5,440 nucleotides of DNA from an uncultured Bacteroidales bacterium (GTDB lineage Bacteria; Bacteroidota; Bacteroidia; Bacteroidales; Paludibacteraceae). The stretch covers positions 1-5,440 of the forward strand of contig CALDPN010000033.1 of NCBI GenBank assembly GCA_937911235.1, read 5' to 3'. Both the position numbers and the translations under genes were made by a program. A model generated the notes under the pieces. That model was not told where the DNA came from, searched no databases, and saw only the letters and a list, made by a program, of their open reading frames with translations. Below, piece after piece: positions 1 through 5,440 of this stretch (its first letter is position 1; each line of letters begins with the position of its first letter).

Positions 1-51
1 AGCATCTGACTGTTAATCAGAGGGTCCTTGGTTCAAGTCCAAGAGGAAGAG
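1..51 (+). tRNA. tRNA-Asn (anticodon GUU), 5' part outside window
   Basis: This is the 3' two-thirds of an asparagine tRNA; the 5' acceptor strand and most of the D arm lie before the window. The anticodon stem pairs TCTGA (5-9) with TCAGA (17-21) around the seven-base loop CTGTTAA, placing the anticodon GTT at 12-14. A five-base variable region (22-26) leads to the T arm, where CTTGG (27-31) pairs with CCAAG (39-43) around the TTCAAGT loop. The acceptor 3' strand is AGGAAGA (44-50) with discriminator G51. The bases that follow are CAA, so the CCA end is not encoded and must be added after transcription. The strand is set by the order of the arms. Confidence 0.93.
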
Positions 52-56
52 CAAAG

Positions 57-90
57 AAACCTTCAGCAAACGCTGAAGGTTTTTCTTTTT
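57..90 (+). terminator. Rho-independent terminator after tRNA-Asn
   Basis: An 11-bp perfect stem pairs 57-67 with 72-82 (core CCTTCAGC/GCTGAAGG) around the loop AAAC, and is followed by a T-rich run to base 90. It begins six bases after the tRNA 3' end, so it most likely ends the tRNA transcript and insulates the rml promoter downstream. Confidence 0.9.
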
Positions 91-120
91 ATATCTACAC
101 GCAAATAATCACCTCTAAAC

Positions 121-151
121 TTTGTTTTCTAACTTTTTATTTTTAACTTTG
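121..151 (+). promoter_or_regulatory. Bacteroidota-type promoter of the rml-phoH-purC unit
   Basis: The box TAACTTTG (144-151) matches the Bacteroidota -7 consensus TAnnTTTG exactly. TTTG at 121-124 lies 19 bp upstream, as expected for the -33 element. Transcription would start a few bases after 151, leaving a short A/T-rich leader of about 25 nt before the rfbA ATG at 183. No Shine-Dalgarno sequence is seen in that leader, which is normal for this phylum. The start site itself is inferred, not seen. Confidence 0.7.
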
Positions 152-182
152 TGAATTAATTTAACACAAAAACTGCATATTT

Positions 183-1061
183 ATGAAAGGTATCGTTTTA
201 GCAGGTGGTTCAGGTACACGTCTATACCCTATCACTAAAAGTATTTCAAAACAAATCATTCCAGTTTATGACAAACCAATGATTTATTATCCAATCTCAA
301 TCCTACTTCTAGCAGGTATTAAAGAAATACTTATTATTTCTACCCCACAAGATATTCATCTATACGAAAATCTTCTTGGCGATGGTTCTCAACTAGGTGT
401 TCATTTTGAATATGCTATCCAACCTTCTCCAGACGGTCTTGCACAAGCATTCCTTATTGGCGAAGAATTTATTGGCAACGACAGCGTAGCAATGGTACTT
501 GGCGATAATATCTTCTACGGATATACTCTTTCAAATATGCTAAAAGAAGCAGCAGAGCTTAAAGACGGAGCTACAGTGTTCGGTTACTACGTAAACGACC
601 CAGAACGTTATGGTGTGGCAGAATTTGACGCTAACGGCAAAGTTCTTTCACTTGAAGAAAAACCTCTAAAACCAAAATCAAACTACGCAGTAACTGGTCT
701 ATATTTCTATGGCAACGACGTGGTAGAAAAAGCTAAATCGCTTAAACCATCTGCTCGTGGCGAACTAGAAATCACCGACCTAAACAAACTATACCTTGCA
801 GAAGGCAAACTAAATGTAAAACAACTTGGTCGTGGTGTTGCATGGCTAGATACAGGTACACACGATTCACTTCTAGAAGCTTCAAATTTCATTGCTACTA
901 TCCAAGGCCGCCAAGGACTTCAAGTAGCATGCTTAGAAGAAATCGTTTATAAATATGGTTATATTACACGTGAACAACTTTTAGCCCTAGCAGAACCACT
1001 TAAAAAGAACTACTACGGCCAATACCTAATTAAAATAGCAGACGAACCTTTTATATATTAA
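183..1061 (+). CDS. rfbA: Glucose-1-phosphate thymidylyltransferase (RmlA)
   Basis: This enzyme joins glucose-1-phosphate and dTTP to give dTDP-glucose and pyrophosphate, the first step of dTDP-L-rhamnose synthesis, in the cytoplasm. At 292 aa it has the normal full length for RmlA. The N-terminal nucleotide-binding signature GGSGTRLYPIT is at residues 8-18, followed by the SKQIIPVYDKP segment (22-32). The metal-binding aspartates expected in this family are present as D108 in LGDN and D223 in WLDTG. EEKP (158-161) and GELEITD (193-199) are also typical. The ATG at 183 begins the conserved MKGIVLAGG start, so the start is secure. It is the first gene after the promoter at 121-151, and rfbC begins one base after its stop. 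RffH is a close paralogue with the same reaction; the rfbC-rfbD context favours RmlA. Leucine codons are almost all CTT or CTA. Confidence 0.97.
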   Translation: MKGIVLAGGSGTRLYPITKSISKQIIPVYDKPMIYYPISILLLAGIKEILIISTPQDIHLYENLLGDGSQLGVHFEYAIQPSPDGLAQAFLIGEEFIGNDSVAMVLGDNIFYGYTLSNMLKEAAELKDGATVFGYYVNDPERYGVAEFDANGKVLSLEEKPLKPKSNYAVTGLYFYGNDVVEKAKSLKPSARGELEITDLNKLYLAEGKLNVKQLGRGVAWLDTGTHDSLLEASNFIATIQGRQGLQVACLEEIVYKYGYITREQLLALAEPLKKNYYGQYLIKIADEPFIY

Positions 1062-1062
1062 C

Positions 1063-1611
1063 ATGGAAATAATTGAAACAGGCATAGAAGGTTTACTTAT
1101 TATAAAACCTAAAATCTTCGGCGATAGCCGTGGATATTTCTGTGAAACATACAACAAAAAACGTTATCAAGACGCTGGCATTATGCAAGAATTTTGCCAA
1201 GACAACCTTTCTTGTTCTACATACGGTGTTATTCGTGGACTTCACTACCAACTTCACCCAGAAAGCCAATCAAAACTAGTTTCTGTAGTAGAAGGTAAAG
1301 TTTTCGACGTAGCAGTAGACTTACGCAAAGACTCTCCTACCTTCGGTAAATGGCATGGTGTTATCCTTGATGCAGAAAGCAAAACACAATTCCTTATTCC
1401 ACAAGGTTTTGCACACGGTTTTTCTGTTCTAAGCGAAAGAGCCGTCTTTACCTACAAATGCGACAACCTATATAACCCTTCTCTTGAAGGAGGTATCCGC
1501 CTAGACGACCCAGACTTAAATATAGACTGGATGATACCTGTAGAAAAACGCATTATCTCAGAAAAAGATACAAAACATCCATTTTTAAAAGACATTATAA
1601 CAAACTTTTAA
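1063..1611 (+). CDS. rfbC: dTDP-4-dehydrorhamnose 3,5-epimerase (RmlC)
   Basis: RmlC epimerises dTDP-4-keto-6-deoxyglucose at C3 and C5 to dTDP-4-keto-rhamnose, the third step of the pathway, as a small cytoplasmic cupin enzyme. The 182-aa length is the usual size. The family core RGLHYQ is at residues 58-63 and contains the catalytic histidine H61. It is followed by K71 in QSKLVSV, the cupin stretch FDVAVDLRKDSPTFGKW (81-97) and PQGFAHGF (113-120). Y131 lies in the TYKC segment, and D169 in SEKD fits the aspartate of the His-Asp pair known from RmlC. The ATG follows the rfbA stop by one base, and rfbD starts three bases after its own stop, so the three genes are almost certainly co-transcribed. 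Confidence 0.97.
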   Translation: MEIIETGIEGLLIIKPKIFGDSRGYFCETYNKKRYQDAGIMQEFCQDNLSCSTYGVIRGLHYQLHPESQSKLVSVVEGKVFDVAVDLRKDSPTFGKWHGVILDAESKTQFLIPQGFAHGFSVLSERAVFTYKCDNLYNPSLEGGIRLDDPDLNIDWMIPVEKRIISEKDTKHPFLKDIITNF

Positions 1612-1614
1612 ATT

Positions 1615-2493
1615 ATGAAGAATATTCTTGTTACAGGAGCCTACGGCCAATTAGGAAACGAAGTTCGCATTCTATCTGCAAACTACCCTGAATACAATTT
1701 CATGTTTACAGACGTAGATAGTCTTGACATTTGCGACAAAGACGAACTTATAGACTTTGTTACAGGCAACGACATCCGTTATATAATTAACTGTGCAGCA
1801 TATACAGCAGTTGACAAAGCAGAAGACGATGCAGAACTATGTGAGAAAATCAACGCTACTGCAGTAAAAAACTTAGGTCTAGCAGCCGCAGAAGCTGGAG
1901 CAGGAATTATTCACGTATCTACAGACTACGTATTCGATGGCACATCATGCCGTCCATACACAGAAGATATGCCTACAAAACCATGTTCAGTATATGGCAA
2001 AACCAAACTTAAAGGAGAAAAAAATCTTCTAAAAGCTTGCCCAAATGCCATTATTATCCGTACAGCATGGCTTTATTCACCATTTGGCAACAACTTCGTA
2101 AAAACAATGATTAAATTAGGTTCAGAAAGAGAATCGCTAAACGTTATCTTCGACCAAGTAGGCACACCTACATACGCAGAAGACCTAGCAGACGCTATTC
2201 TTAAAGCAATGAACCAAACCATCGACACAGACCACGACAAAGGTGGCGTATATCACTTTAGCAACGAAGGTGTTTGCAGTTGGTACGATTTCACAATCAA
2301 AATTCACGAACTAGCTGGCATCAAAACTTGCAAAGTAAACCCTATAGAAACAAAAGACTACCCTACCAAGGCGGCACGTCCTCACTATAGCGTTTTAAAC
2401 AAAACAAAAATCAAACAAGCATTTAATATCACCATCCCTCACTGGGAAGCTTCTTTAAAAAATTGCATTAAAGAACTTAGCGAGCAAGAATAA
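1615..2493 (+). CDS. rfbD: dTDP-4-dehydrorhamnose reductase (RmlD)
   Basis: RmlD reduces dTDP-4-keto-L-rhamnose with NAD(P)H to dTDP-L-rhamnose, the last step of the pathway and the donor for rhamnosyltransferases. The protein is 292 aa, the normal length. It is an extended short-chain dehydrogenase: the Rossmann glycine motif TGAYGQLG is at residues 7-14, NCAAYTAVDKAE at 59-70, STDYVFDG at 102-109, and the catalytic YxxxK pair is Y127/K131 in YGKTK. RTAWLY (149-154), DQVGTPT (180-186) and ARPHYSVL (254-261) are further RmlD hallmarks. The ATG lies at the conserved MKNILVTGA start. The stop codon TAA shares its last base with the ATG of the following phoH gene, which suggests translational coupling. 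Confidence 0.97.
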   Translation: MKNILVTGAYGQLGNEVRILSANYPEYNFMFTDVDSLDICDKDELIDFVTGNDIRYIINCAAYTAVDKAEDDAELCEKINATAVKNLGLAAAEAGAGIIHVSTDYVFDGTSCRPYTEDMPTKPCSVYGKTKLKGEKNLLKACPNAIIIRTAWLYSPFGNNFVKTMIKLGSERESLNVIFDQVGTPTYAEDLADAILKAMNQTIDTDHDKGGVYHFSNEGVCSWYDFTIKIHELAGIKTCKVNPIETKDYPTKAARPHYSVLNKTKIKQAFNITIPHWEASLKNCIKELSEQE

Positions 2494-3446
2494 TGACAGA
2501 ATACACATATATATTAAATTCTGCAGACCCTGTTGTATTTTATGGAGTAAACAATTCAAACATTCGTTTACTAAAAGTTCTATTCCCTAAAATCAAAATC
2601 ATGGCCAGAGGCAACACTATTAAAGCCACTGGCGACGAGGTTTCACTAGCCGATTTCGACGAAAAAATAGTTCTTTTAGAAAAACACGCCACAGAATTCA
2701 ACGACCTGTCAGAAGCTGTTATTACCGACATCGTTAAAGGAAAACTTAAAGAAGAAATAAAACCAAACAACCTTATCCTACACGGACTAAACGGCAAACC
2801 TATCACTGCCCGCACAGCAAATCAAGAACAATTGCTTGCCGACTTTGATAAAAACGACCTTATGTTTGCCACTGGTCCTGCAGGTTCAGGTAAAACATAC
2901 ACTGCTATCGCACTAGCAGTGAGAGCATTAAAAAACAAACAAGTAAGAAAAATTATTCTTTCACGCCCAGCAGTAGAAGCCGGTGAAAAACTAGGTTTCC
3001 TTCCTGGTGATATGAAAGACAAAATAGACCCATATCTACAACCACTTTACGATGCGCTTGAAGATATGATACCACCATTTAAGCTAAGAGAATATCTAGA
3101 AACACACGTTATTCAGATTGCCCCTCTTGCATTTATGCGTGGACGCACACTTAGCGATGCCGTTATCATTTTGGACGAGGCACAAAACACCACTCCTCAA
3201 CAGATTAAGATGTTCTTAACACGTTTAGGATTCAACTCTAAAATGATAGTCACAGGCGACATGACACAGATAGACCTACCTGCCACACAACAATCTGGTC
3301 TTATCCATGCCATGCGCACCCTTAAAAACGTAAAAGGCATCTCATTTATAGAATTCAACAAAAAAGACATCATCCGCCACAAACTCGTATCTAGAATTGT
3401 GGAAGCGTATGACGAGTTGGATAAGGAGAAAACTCCTAATTCCTAA
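2493..3446 (+). CDS. PhoH family ATPase (PhoH-like / YbeZ type)
   Basis: This is a cytoplasmic P-loop ATPase of the PhoH/YbeZ group. The family is linked to RNA metabolism and often to the ribosome-maturation endonuclease YbeY; its exact substrate is not settled. The protein is 317 aa, typical for the group. An N-terminal KH-like region (about 14-64, with FYGVNNSNIRLLK and a RGNTIKATG turn) precedes the ATPase core. The core shows Walker A GPAGSGKT (128-135), the PhoH segment SRPAVEAGEKLGFLPGD (158-174), Walker B VIILDEAQN (224-232), TGDMTQID (254-261) and DIIRH (292-296). No PIN domain is present, so it is not PhoH2. The ATG overlaps the rfbD stop by one base. The last residues TPNS and the stop are encoded by a heptamer repeat (3433-3460). 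No ybeY neighbour is visible. Confidence 0.94.
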   Translation: MTEYTYILNSADPVVFYGVNNSNIRLLKVLFPKIKIMARGNTIKATGDEVSLADFDEKIVLLEKHATEFNDLSEAVITDIVKGKLKEEIKPNNLILHGLNGKPITARTANQEQLLADFDKNDLMFATGPAGSGKTYTAIALAVRALKNKQVRKIILSRPAVEAGEKLGFLPGDMKDKIDPYLQPLYDALEDMIPPFKLREYLETHVIQIAPLAFMRGRTLSDAVIILDEAQNTTPQQIKMFLTRLGFNSKMIVTGDMTQIDLPATQQSGLIHAMRTLKNVKGISFIEFNKKDIIRHKLVSRIVEAYDELDKEKTPNS

Positions 3447-3460
3447 CTCCTAATTCCTAA
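3433..3460 (+). repeat. Four tandem YTCCTAA heptamers across the phoH stop
   Basis: Four uninterrupted 7-base units, CTCCTAA, TTCCTAA, CTCCTAA and TTCCTAA, occupy 3433-3460. They can also be read as two perfect 14-bp units (3431-3444 and 3445-3458) followed by AAC. The second unit holds the phoH stop TAA (3444-3446), and the rest lies in the phoH-purC gap. Because 7 is not a multiple of 3, TAA falls in all three forward frames, and the CTA in each unit gives TAG in all three reverse frames. Similar short heptamer arrays are scattered in some other bacterial genomes, but no function can be read from this one. Confidence 0.9.
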
Positions 3461-3477
3461 CTTAAATAAAACGACAT

Positions 3478-4419
3478 ATGAACGCACTAACATCTACAAA
3501 CTTTAATTTTAAAGGACAAACAAACGTATATCACGGCAAAGTACGCGACGTTTACAGCATCGGCAACGATATTTTAGTAATGATTGCAACAGACAGAATC
3601 TCAGCATTCGACGTTGTATTACCAGAAGGCATTCCATACAAAGGACAAATGCTAAACCAAATCGCTGCAAAATTCCTAGACGCAACATCAGACATCGTTC
3701 CAAACTGGAAACTTGCCACTCCAGACGAAATGGTTACAATCGGCCGTCGTTGCGAAGGCTACCCAGTGGAAATGATTGTTCGTGGTTACCTTTGTGGTAG
3801 CGCATGGAGAGCATATAAAAATGGTGTAAGAGAAATCTGCGGTGTAAAAATCCCAGACGGAATGCGCGAAAATCAAAAATTTGAAACACCAATCATCACT
3901 CCTACCACAAAAGCAGAAATTGGCAAACACGACGAAGACATTTCTAAAGAAGAAATCATCGCACAAGGTCTAGTTTCAAAAGAAGAATACGAAAAACTAG
4001 AAAAATACACCCTTGCCCTATTCCAACGTGGTTCAGAAATCGCAGCAAAACGTGGTCTTATCCTCGTAGATACCAAATACGAATTTGGTAAATACAACGG
4101 GGAAATCTACCTAATGGACGAAATTCACACACCAGACTCATCACGTTATTTCTACGCAGAAGGTTACGAAGAACGTTTTGAAAAAGGCGAAGCACAAAAA
4201 CAACTTTCTAAAGAATTTGTTCGCGAATGGTTAATGGAAAATGGTTTCCAAGGCAAAGAAGGCCAACAAGTACCAGAAATGACTCCAGAAATTGTGGAAG
4301 GAATTACAAATCGCTACATTGAATTATTCGAAAACATCACTGGCGAGAAATTTGAAAAAGCAAACACAGAAAACATTGCCTCAAGAATTGAAAAAAATAT
4401 TTCAGATTATTTAAAATAA
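3478..4419 (+). CDS. purC: Phosphoribosylaminoimidazole-succinocarboxamide synthase (SAICAR synthase)
   Basis: PurC couples CAIR and L-aspartate using ATP to form SAICAR in de novo purine synthesis, in the cytoplasm. The 313-aa length fits the longer bacterial/yeast-like form rather than the roughly 240-aa E. coli form. Motifs in order are GKVRDVY (20-26, ATP-binding region), ATDRISAFD (37-45), EMIVRGYLCGSAW (98-110), TPTTKAEIGKHDE (141-153), the signature LVDTKYEFG (196-204) and MDEIHTPDSSRY (213-224). The first family signature has Cys106 where Thr, Ala or Val is usual. The ATG follows phoH by 31 bases with no terminator and no TAnnTTTG box between, so purC is probably read from the upstream promoter. 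The hairpin at 4442-4468 closes the unit. No purine riboswitch would fit in the short gap. Confidence 0.97.
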   Translation: MNALTSTNFNFKGQTNVYHGKVRDVYSIGNDILVMIATDRISAFDVVLPEGIPYKGQMLNQIAAKFLDATSDIVPNWKLATPDEMVTIGRRCEGYPVEMIVRGYLCGSAWRAYKNGVREICGVKIPDGMRENQKFETPIITPTTKAEIGKHDEDISKEEIIAQGLVSKEEYEKLEKYTLALFQRGSEIAAKRGLILVDTKYEFGKYNGEIYLMDEIHTPDSSRYFYAEGYEERFEKGEAQKQLSKEFVREWLMENGFQGKEGQQVPEMTPEIVEGITNRYIELFENITGEKFEKANTENIASRIEKNISDYLK

Positions 4420-4441
4420 ATTTCCAAAACAATTATAACAT

Positions 4442-4468
4442 AAAAGCGACAGATTGTCGCTTTTTTTT
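4442..4468 (+). terminator. Rho-independent terminator after purC
   Basis: The core AGCGACA (4445-4451) pairs with TGTCGCT (4455-4461) around a GAT loop; flanking A and T bases extend the stem to 10 bp (4442-4464). An eight-T run covers 4461-4468. It lies 22 bases after the purC stop and should end the rml-phoH-purC transcript before the atp promoter. Confidence 0.9.
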
Positions 4469-4523
4469 ATTAATAATCTGAAAATTTATTAAATTTAAAG
4501 TACAATATAAAAGAAATATTTAG

Positions 4524-4531
4524 TAACTTTG
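4524..4531 (+). promoter_or_regulatory. Bacteroidota-type -7 promoter box of the atp genes
   Basis: TAACTTTG matches TAnnTTTG and is identical to the -7 box in front of rfbA. It ends 20 bases before the atpD ATG, so the leader would be only about 15 nt. No clear TTTG or TTG is present at the -33 position, where the sequence is simply A/T-rich, so the call rests on the -7 box, its position and the terminator just upstream. Confidence 0.6.
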
Positions 4532-4551
4532 AACGTTTTTAAATAAAAGTT

Positions 4552-5440
4552 ATGACTAAAATAATTGGTTCTATCACACAAGTCATTGGTCCAGTGGTCG
4601 ATGTTTACTTTGAAGAAGGAGGCGACAACCTTCCTAAAATACACGATGCATTAGAAATTACACGTCCAAATGGCCAAAAATTAATCATTGAGTGTCAGCA
4701 ACATACAGGCGAAAATACCATTCGTACCATCGCTATGGATTCTACAGATGGTCTGGTGCGTGGTATGAAAGTAACACCTAAAGGTACTCCTATTTCTGTA
4801 CCTATCGGTGAACAAATCAAAGGTCGTCTTCTAAACGTTACCGGCGACGCTATCGACGGTATGGACGCACTTACACGTGCAGAAGAATACCCAATCCACA
4901 GAATGCCTCCTGCATACGAAGACTTAGCCACATCAAAAGAAATCCTATACACAGGTATTAAAGTTATCGACCTTTTAGCACCATATCTAAAAGGTGGTAA
5001 AATTGGTCTATTCGGTGGTGCCGGTGTAGGTAAAACCGTGTTAATCATGGAGCTTATCAACAATATTGCAAAAGGTTACAATGGTTACTCTGTATTTGCA
5101 GGTGTTGGTGAACGTACCCGTGAAGGTAACGACTTACTTCGTGAAATGCTAGAAGCTGGCGTTATCAACTACGGTGAAGAATTTAAAGAAAGCATGGAGA
5201 AAGGAGATTGGGACCTTTCTAAAGTAGATAAAGAAGCTTTAGGAAAATCTCAAGCTACACTAGTATTCGGTCAAATGAACGAACCTCCAGGTGCACGTGC
5301 TTCTGTTGCGCTTACAGGTCTTACTGTGGCAGAATCATTCCGTGACAACAATAAATCAGGCAAAGACGGCAATGACGTATTGCTATTTATCGACAATATT
5401 TTCCGTTTCACCCAAGCAGGTTCGGAAGTATCGGCCTTGT
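4552..5440 (+). CDS. atpD: F-type ATP synthase subunit beta, 3' end outside window
   Basis: AtpD is the catalytic beta subunit of the F1 sector of the membrane ATP synthase. The first 296 codons are present with no stop; full-length beta chains are about 470-510 aa. The start MTKIIGSITQVIGPVVDV fits the beta N-terminal barrel and fixes the ATG at 4552. Walker A GGAGVGKT is at residues 155-162, and GVGERTREGND (184-194) contains the catalytic glutamate E187. GQMNEPPGAR (240-249) and Walker B LLFIDNIFRF (277-286) follow, and the visible part ends in TQAGSEVSAL. A stretch of about 27 extra residues compared with E. coli AtpD lies near 206-232. A promoter box and an upstream terminator indicate that atpD is the first gene of its unit, matching the Bacteroidales arrangement in which the atp genes begin with atpD. 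Confidence 0.97.
   Translation, partial: MTKIIGSITQVIGPVVDVYFEEGGDNLPKIHDALEITRPNGQKLIIECQQHTGENTIRTIAMDSTDGLVRGMKVTPKGTPISVPIGEQIKGRLLNVTGDAIDGMDALTRAEEYPIHRMPPAYEDLATSKEILYTGIKVIDLLAPYLKGGKIGLFGGAGVGKTVLIMELINNIAKGYNGYSVFAGVGERTREGNDLLREMLEAGVINYGEEFKESMEKGDWDLSKVDKEALGKSQATLVFGQMNEPPGARASVALTGLTVAESFRDNNKSGKDGNDVLLFIDNIFRFTQAGSEVSAL

Noticed and set aside
1..182. tRNA-Asn 3' end as an integration site for a mobile element
   Set aside because: tRNA ends are common attachment sites, but no integrase, direct repeat of the tRNA end or foreign gene follows. The tRNA is closed by its own terminator and followed by housekeeping genes.
2540..2815. Minus-strand open frame of 91 codons within phoH
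   Set aside because: It is fully embedded in a conserved gene, with no recognisable domain or start signal; treated as a shadow.
2493..3446. PhoH as part of a PhoH2 toxin-antitoxin pair
   Set aside because: PhoH2 carries an N-terminal PIN nuclease domain and a small upstream antitoxin gene. Here the N-terminus is KH-like and the upstream gene is rmlD.
3447..3477. Purine riboswitch or separate promoter in front of purC
   Set aside because: The gap is 31 bases, half of it heptamer repeat. It is too short for an aptamer and has no TAnnTTTG box.
3688..3966. Minus-strand open frame of 92 codons rich in Phe, Cys and Trp
   Set aside because: It is the reverse complement of purC codons (runs of GAA and AAA give Phe and Phe/Ser). 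There is no promoter box in front of it, and the plus-strand gene is certain.
4695..5063. Minus-strand open frame of 122 codons
   Set aside because: It lies wholly inside atpD, whose conserved motifs fill the same bases on the plus strand. Its translation resembles no family I recognise and has the proline/serine/arginine-rich look of an antisense shadow.

Overview
The window reads as ordinary chromosome from a member of the Bacteroidota, most likely a Bacteroidales-type anaerobe. It is AT-rich. Translation starts lack clear Shine-Dalgarno sequences, and two gene units are preceded by the Bacteroidota-style -7 box TAACTTTG (consensus TAnnTTTG). The ATP synthase beta chain begins its gene block and carries a roughly 27-residue insertion of the kind I recall from Bacteroidales sequences. 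Species and genus cannot be fixed from the sequence alone.

Layout. Bases 1-51 are the 3' part of a tRNA-Asn(GUU), closed by a strong hairpin terminator (57-90). A promoter at 121-151 then drives a tightly packed plus-strand unit: rfbA/rmlA (183-1061), rfbC/rmlC (1063-1611), rfbD/rmlD (1615-2493), a PhoH-family ATPase (2493-3446) and purC (3478-4419). Gaps between the first four genes are 1 nt, 3 nt and a 1-nt overlap, and purC follows after 31 nt. The unit ends at a hairpin terminator (4442-4468). A second promoter-like box (4524-4531) precedes atpD (4552 onward), which runs off the window end.

Function. RmlA, RmlC and RmlD make dTDP-L-rhamnose for surface polysaccharide. The remaining enzyme, the dTDP-glucose 4,6-dehydratase RmlB, is not in the window. 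PhoH (RNA-linked ATPase) and PurC (purine synthesis) share the transcript but not the pathway. AtpD is the catalytic subunit of the F-type ATP synthase.

All genes are recognisable and intact apart from the two cut by the window edges. I found no evidence of a mobile element, CRISPR array, defence locus or new system. The most unusual local structure is a four-copy heptamer array, YTCCTAA, at 3433-3460. It supplies the last residues and stop codon of phoH and carries stops in all six frames. There is no gene-free stretch longer than 300 bases.
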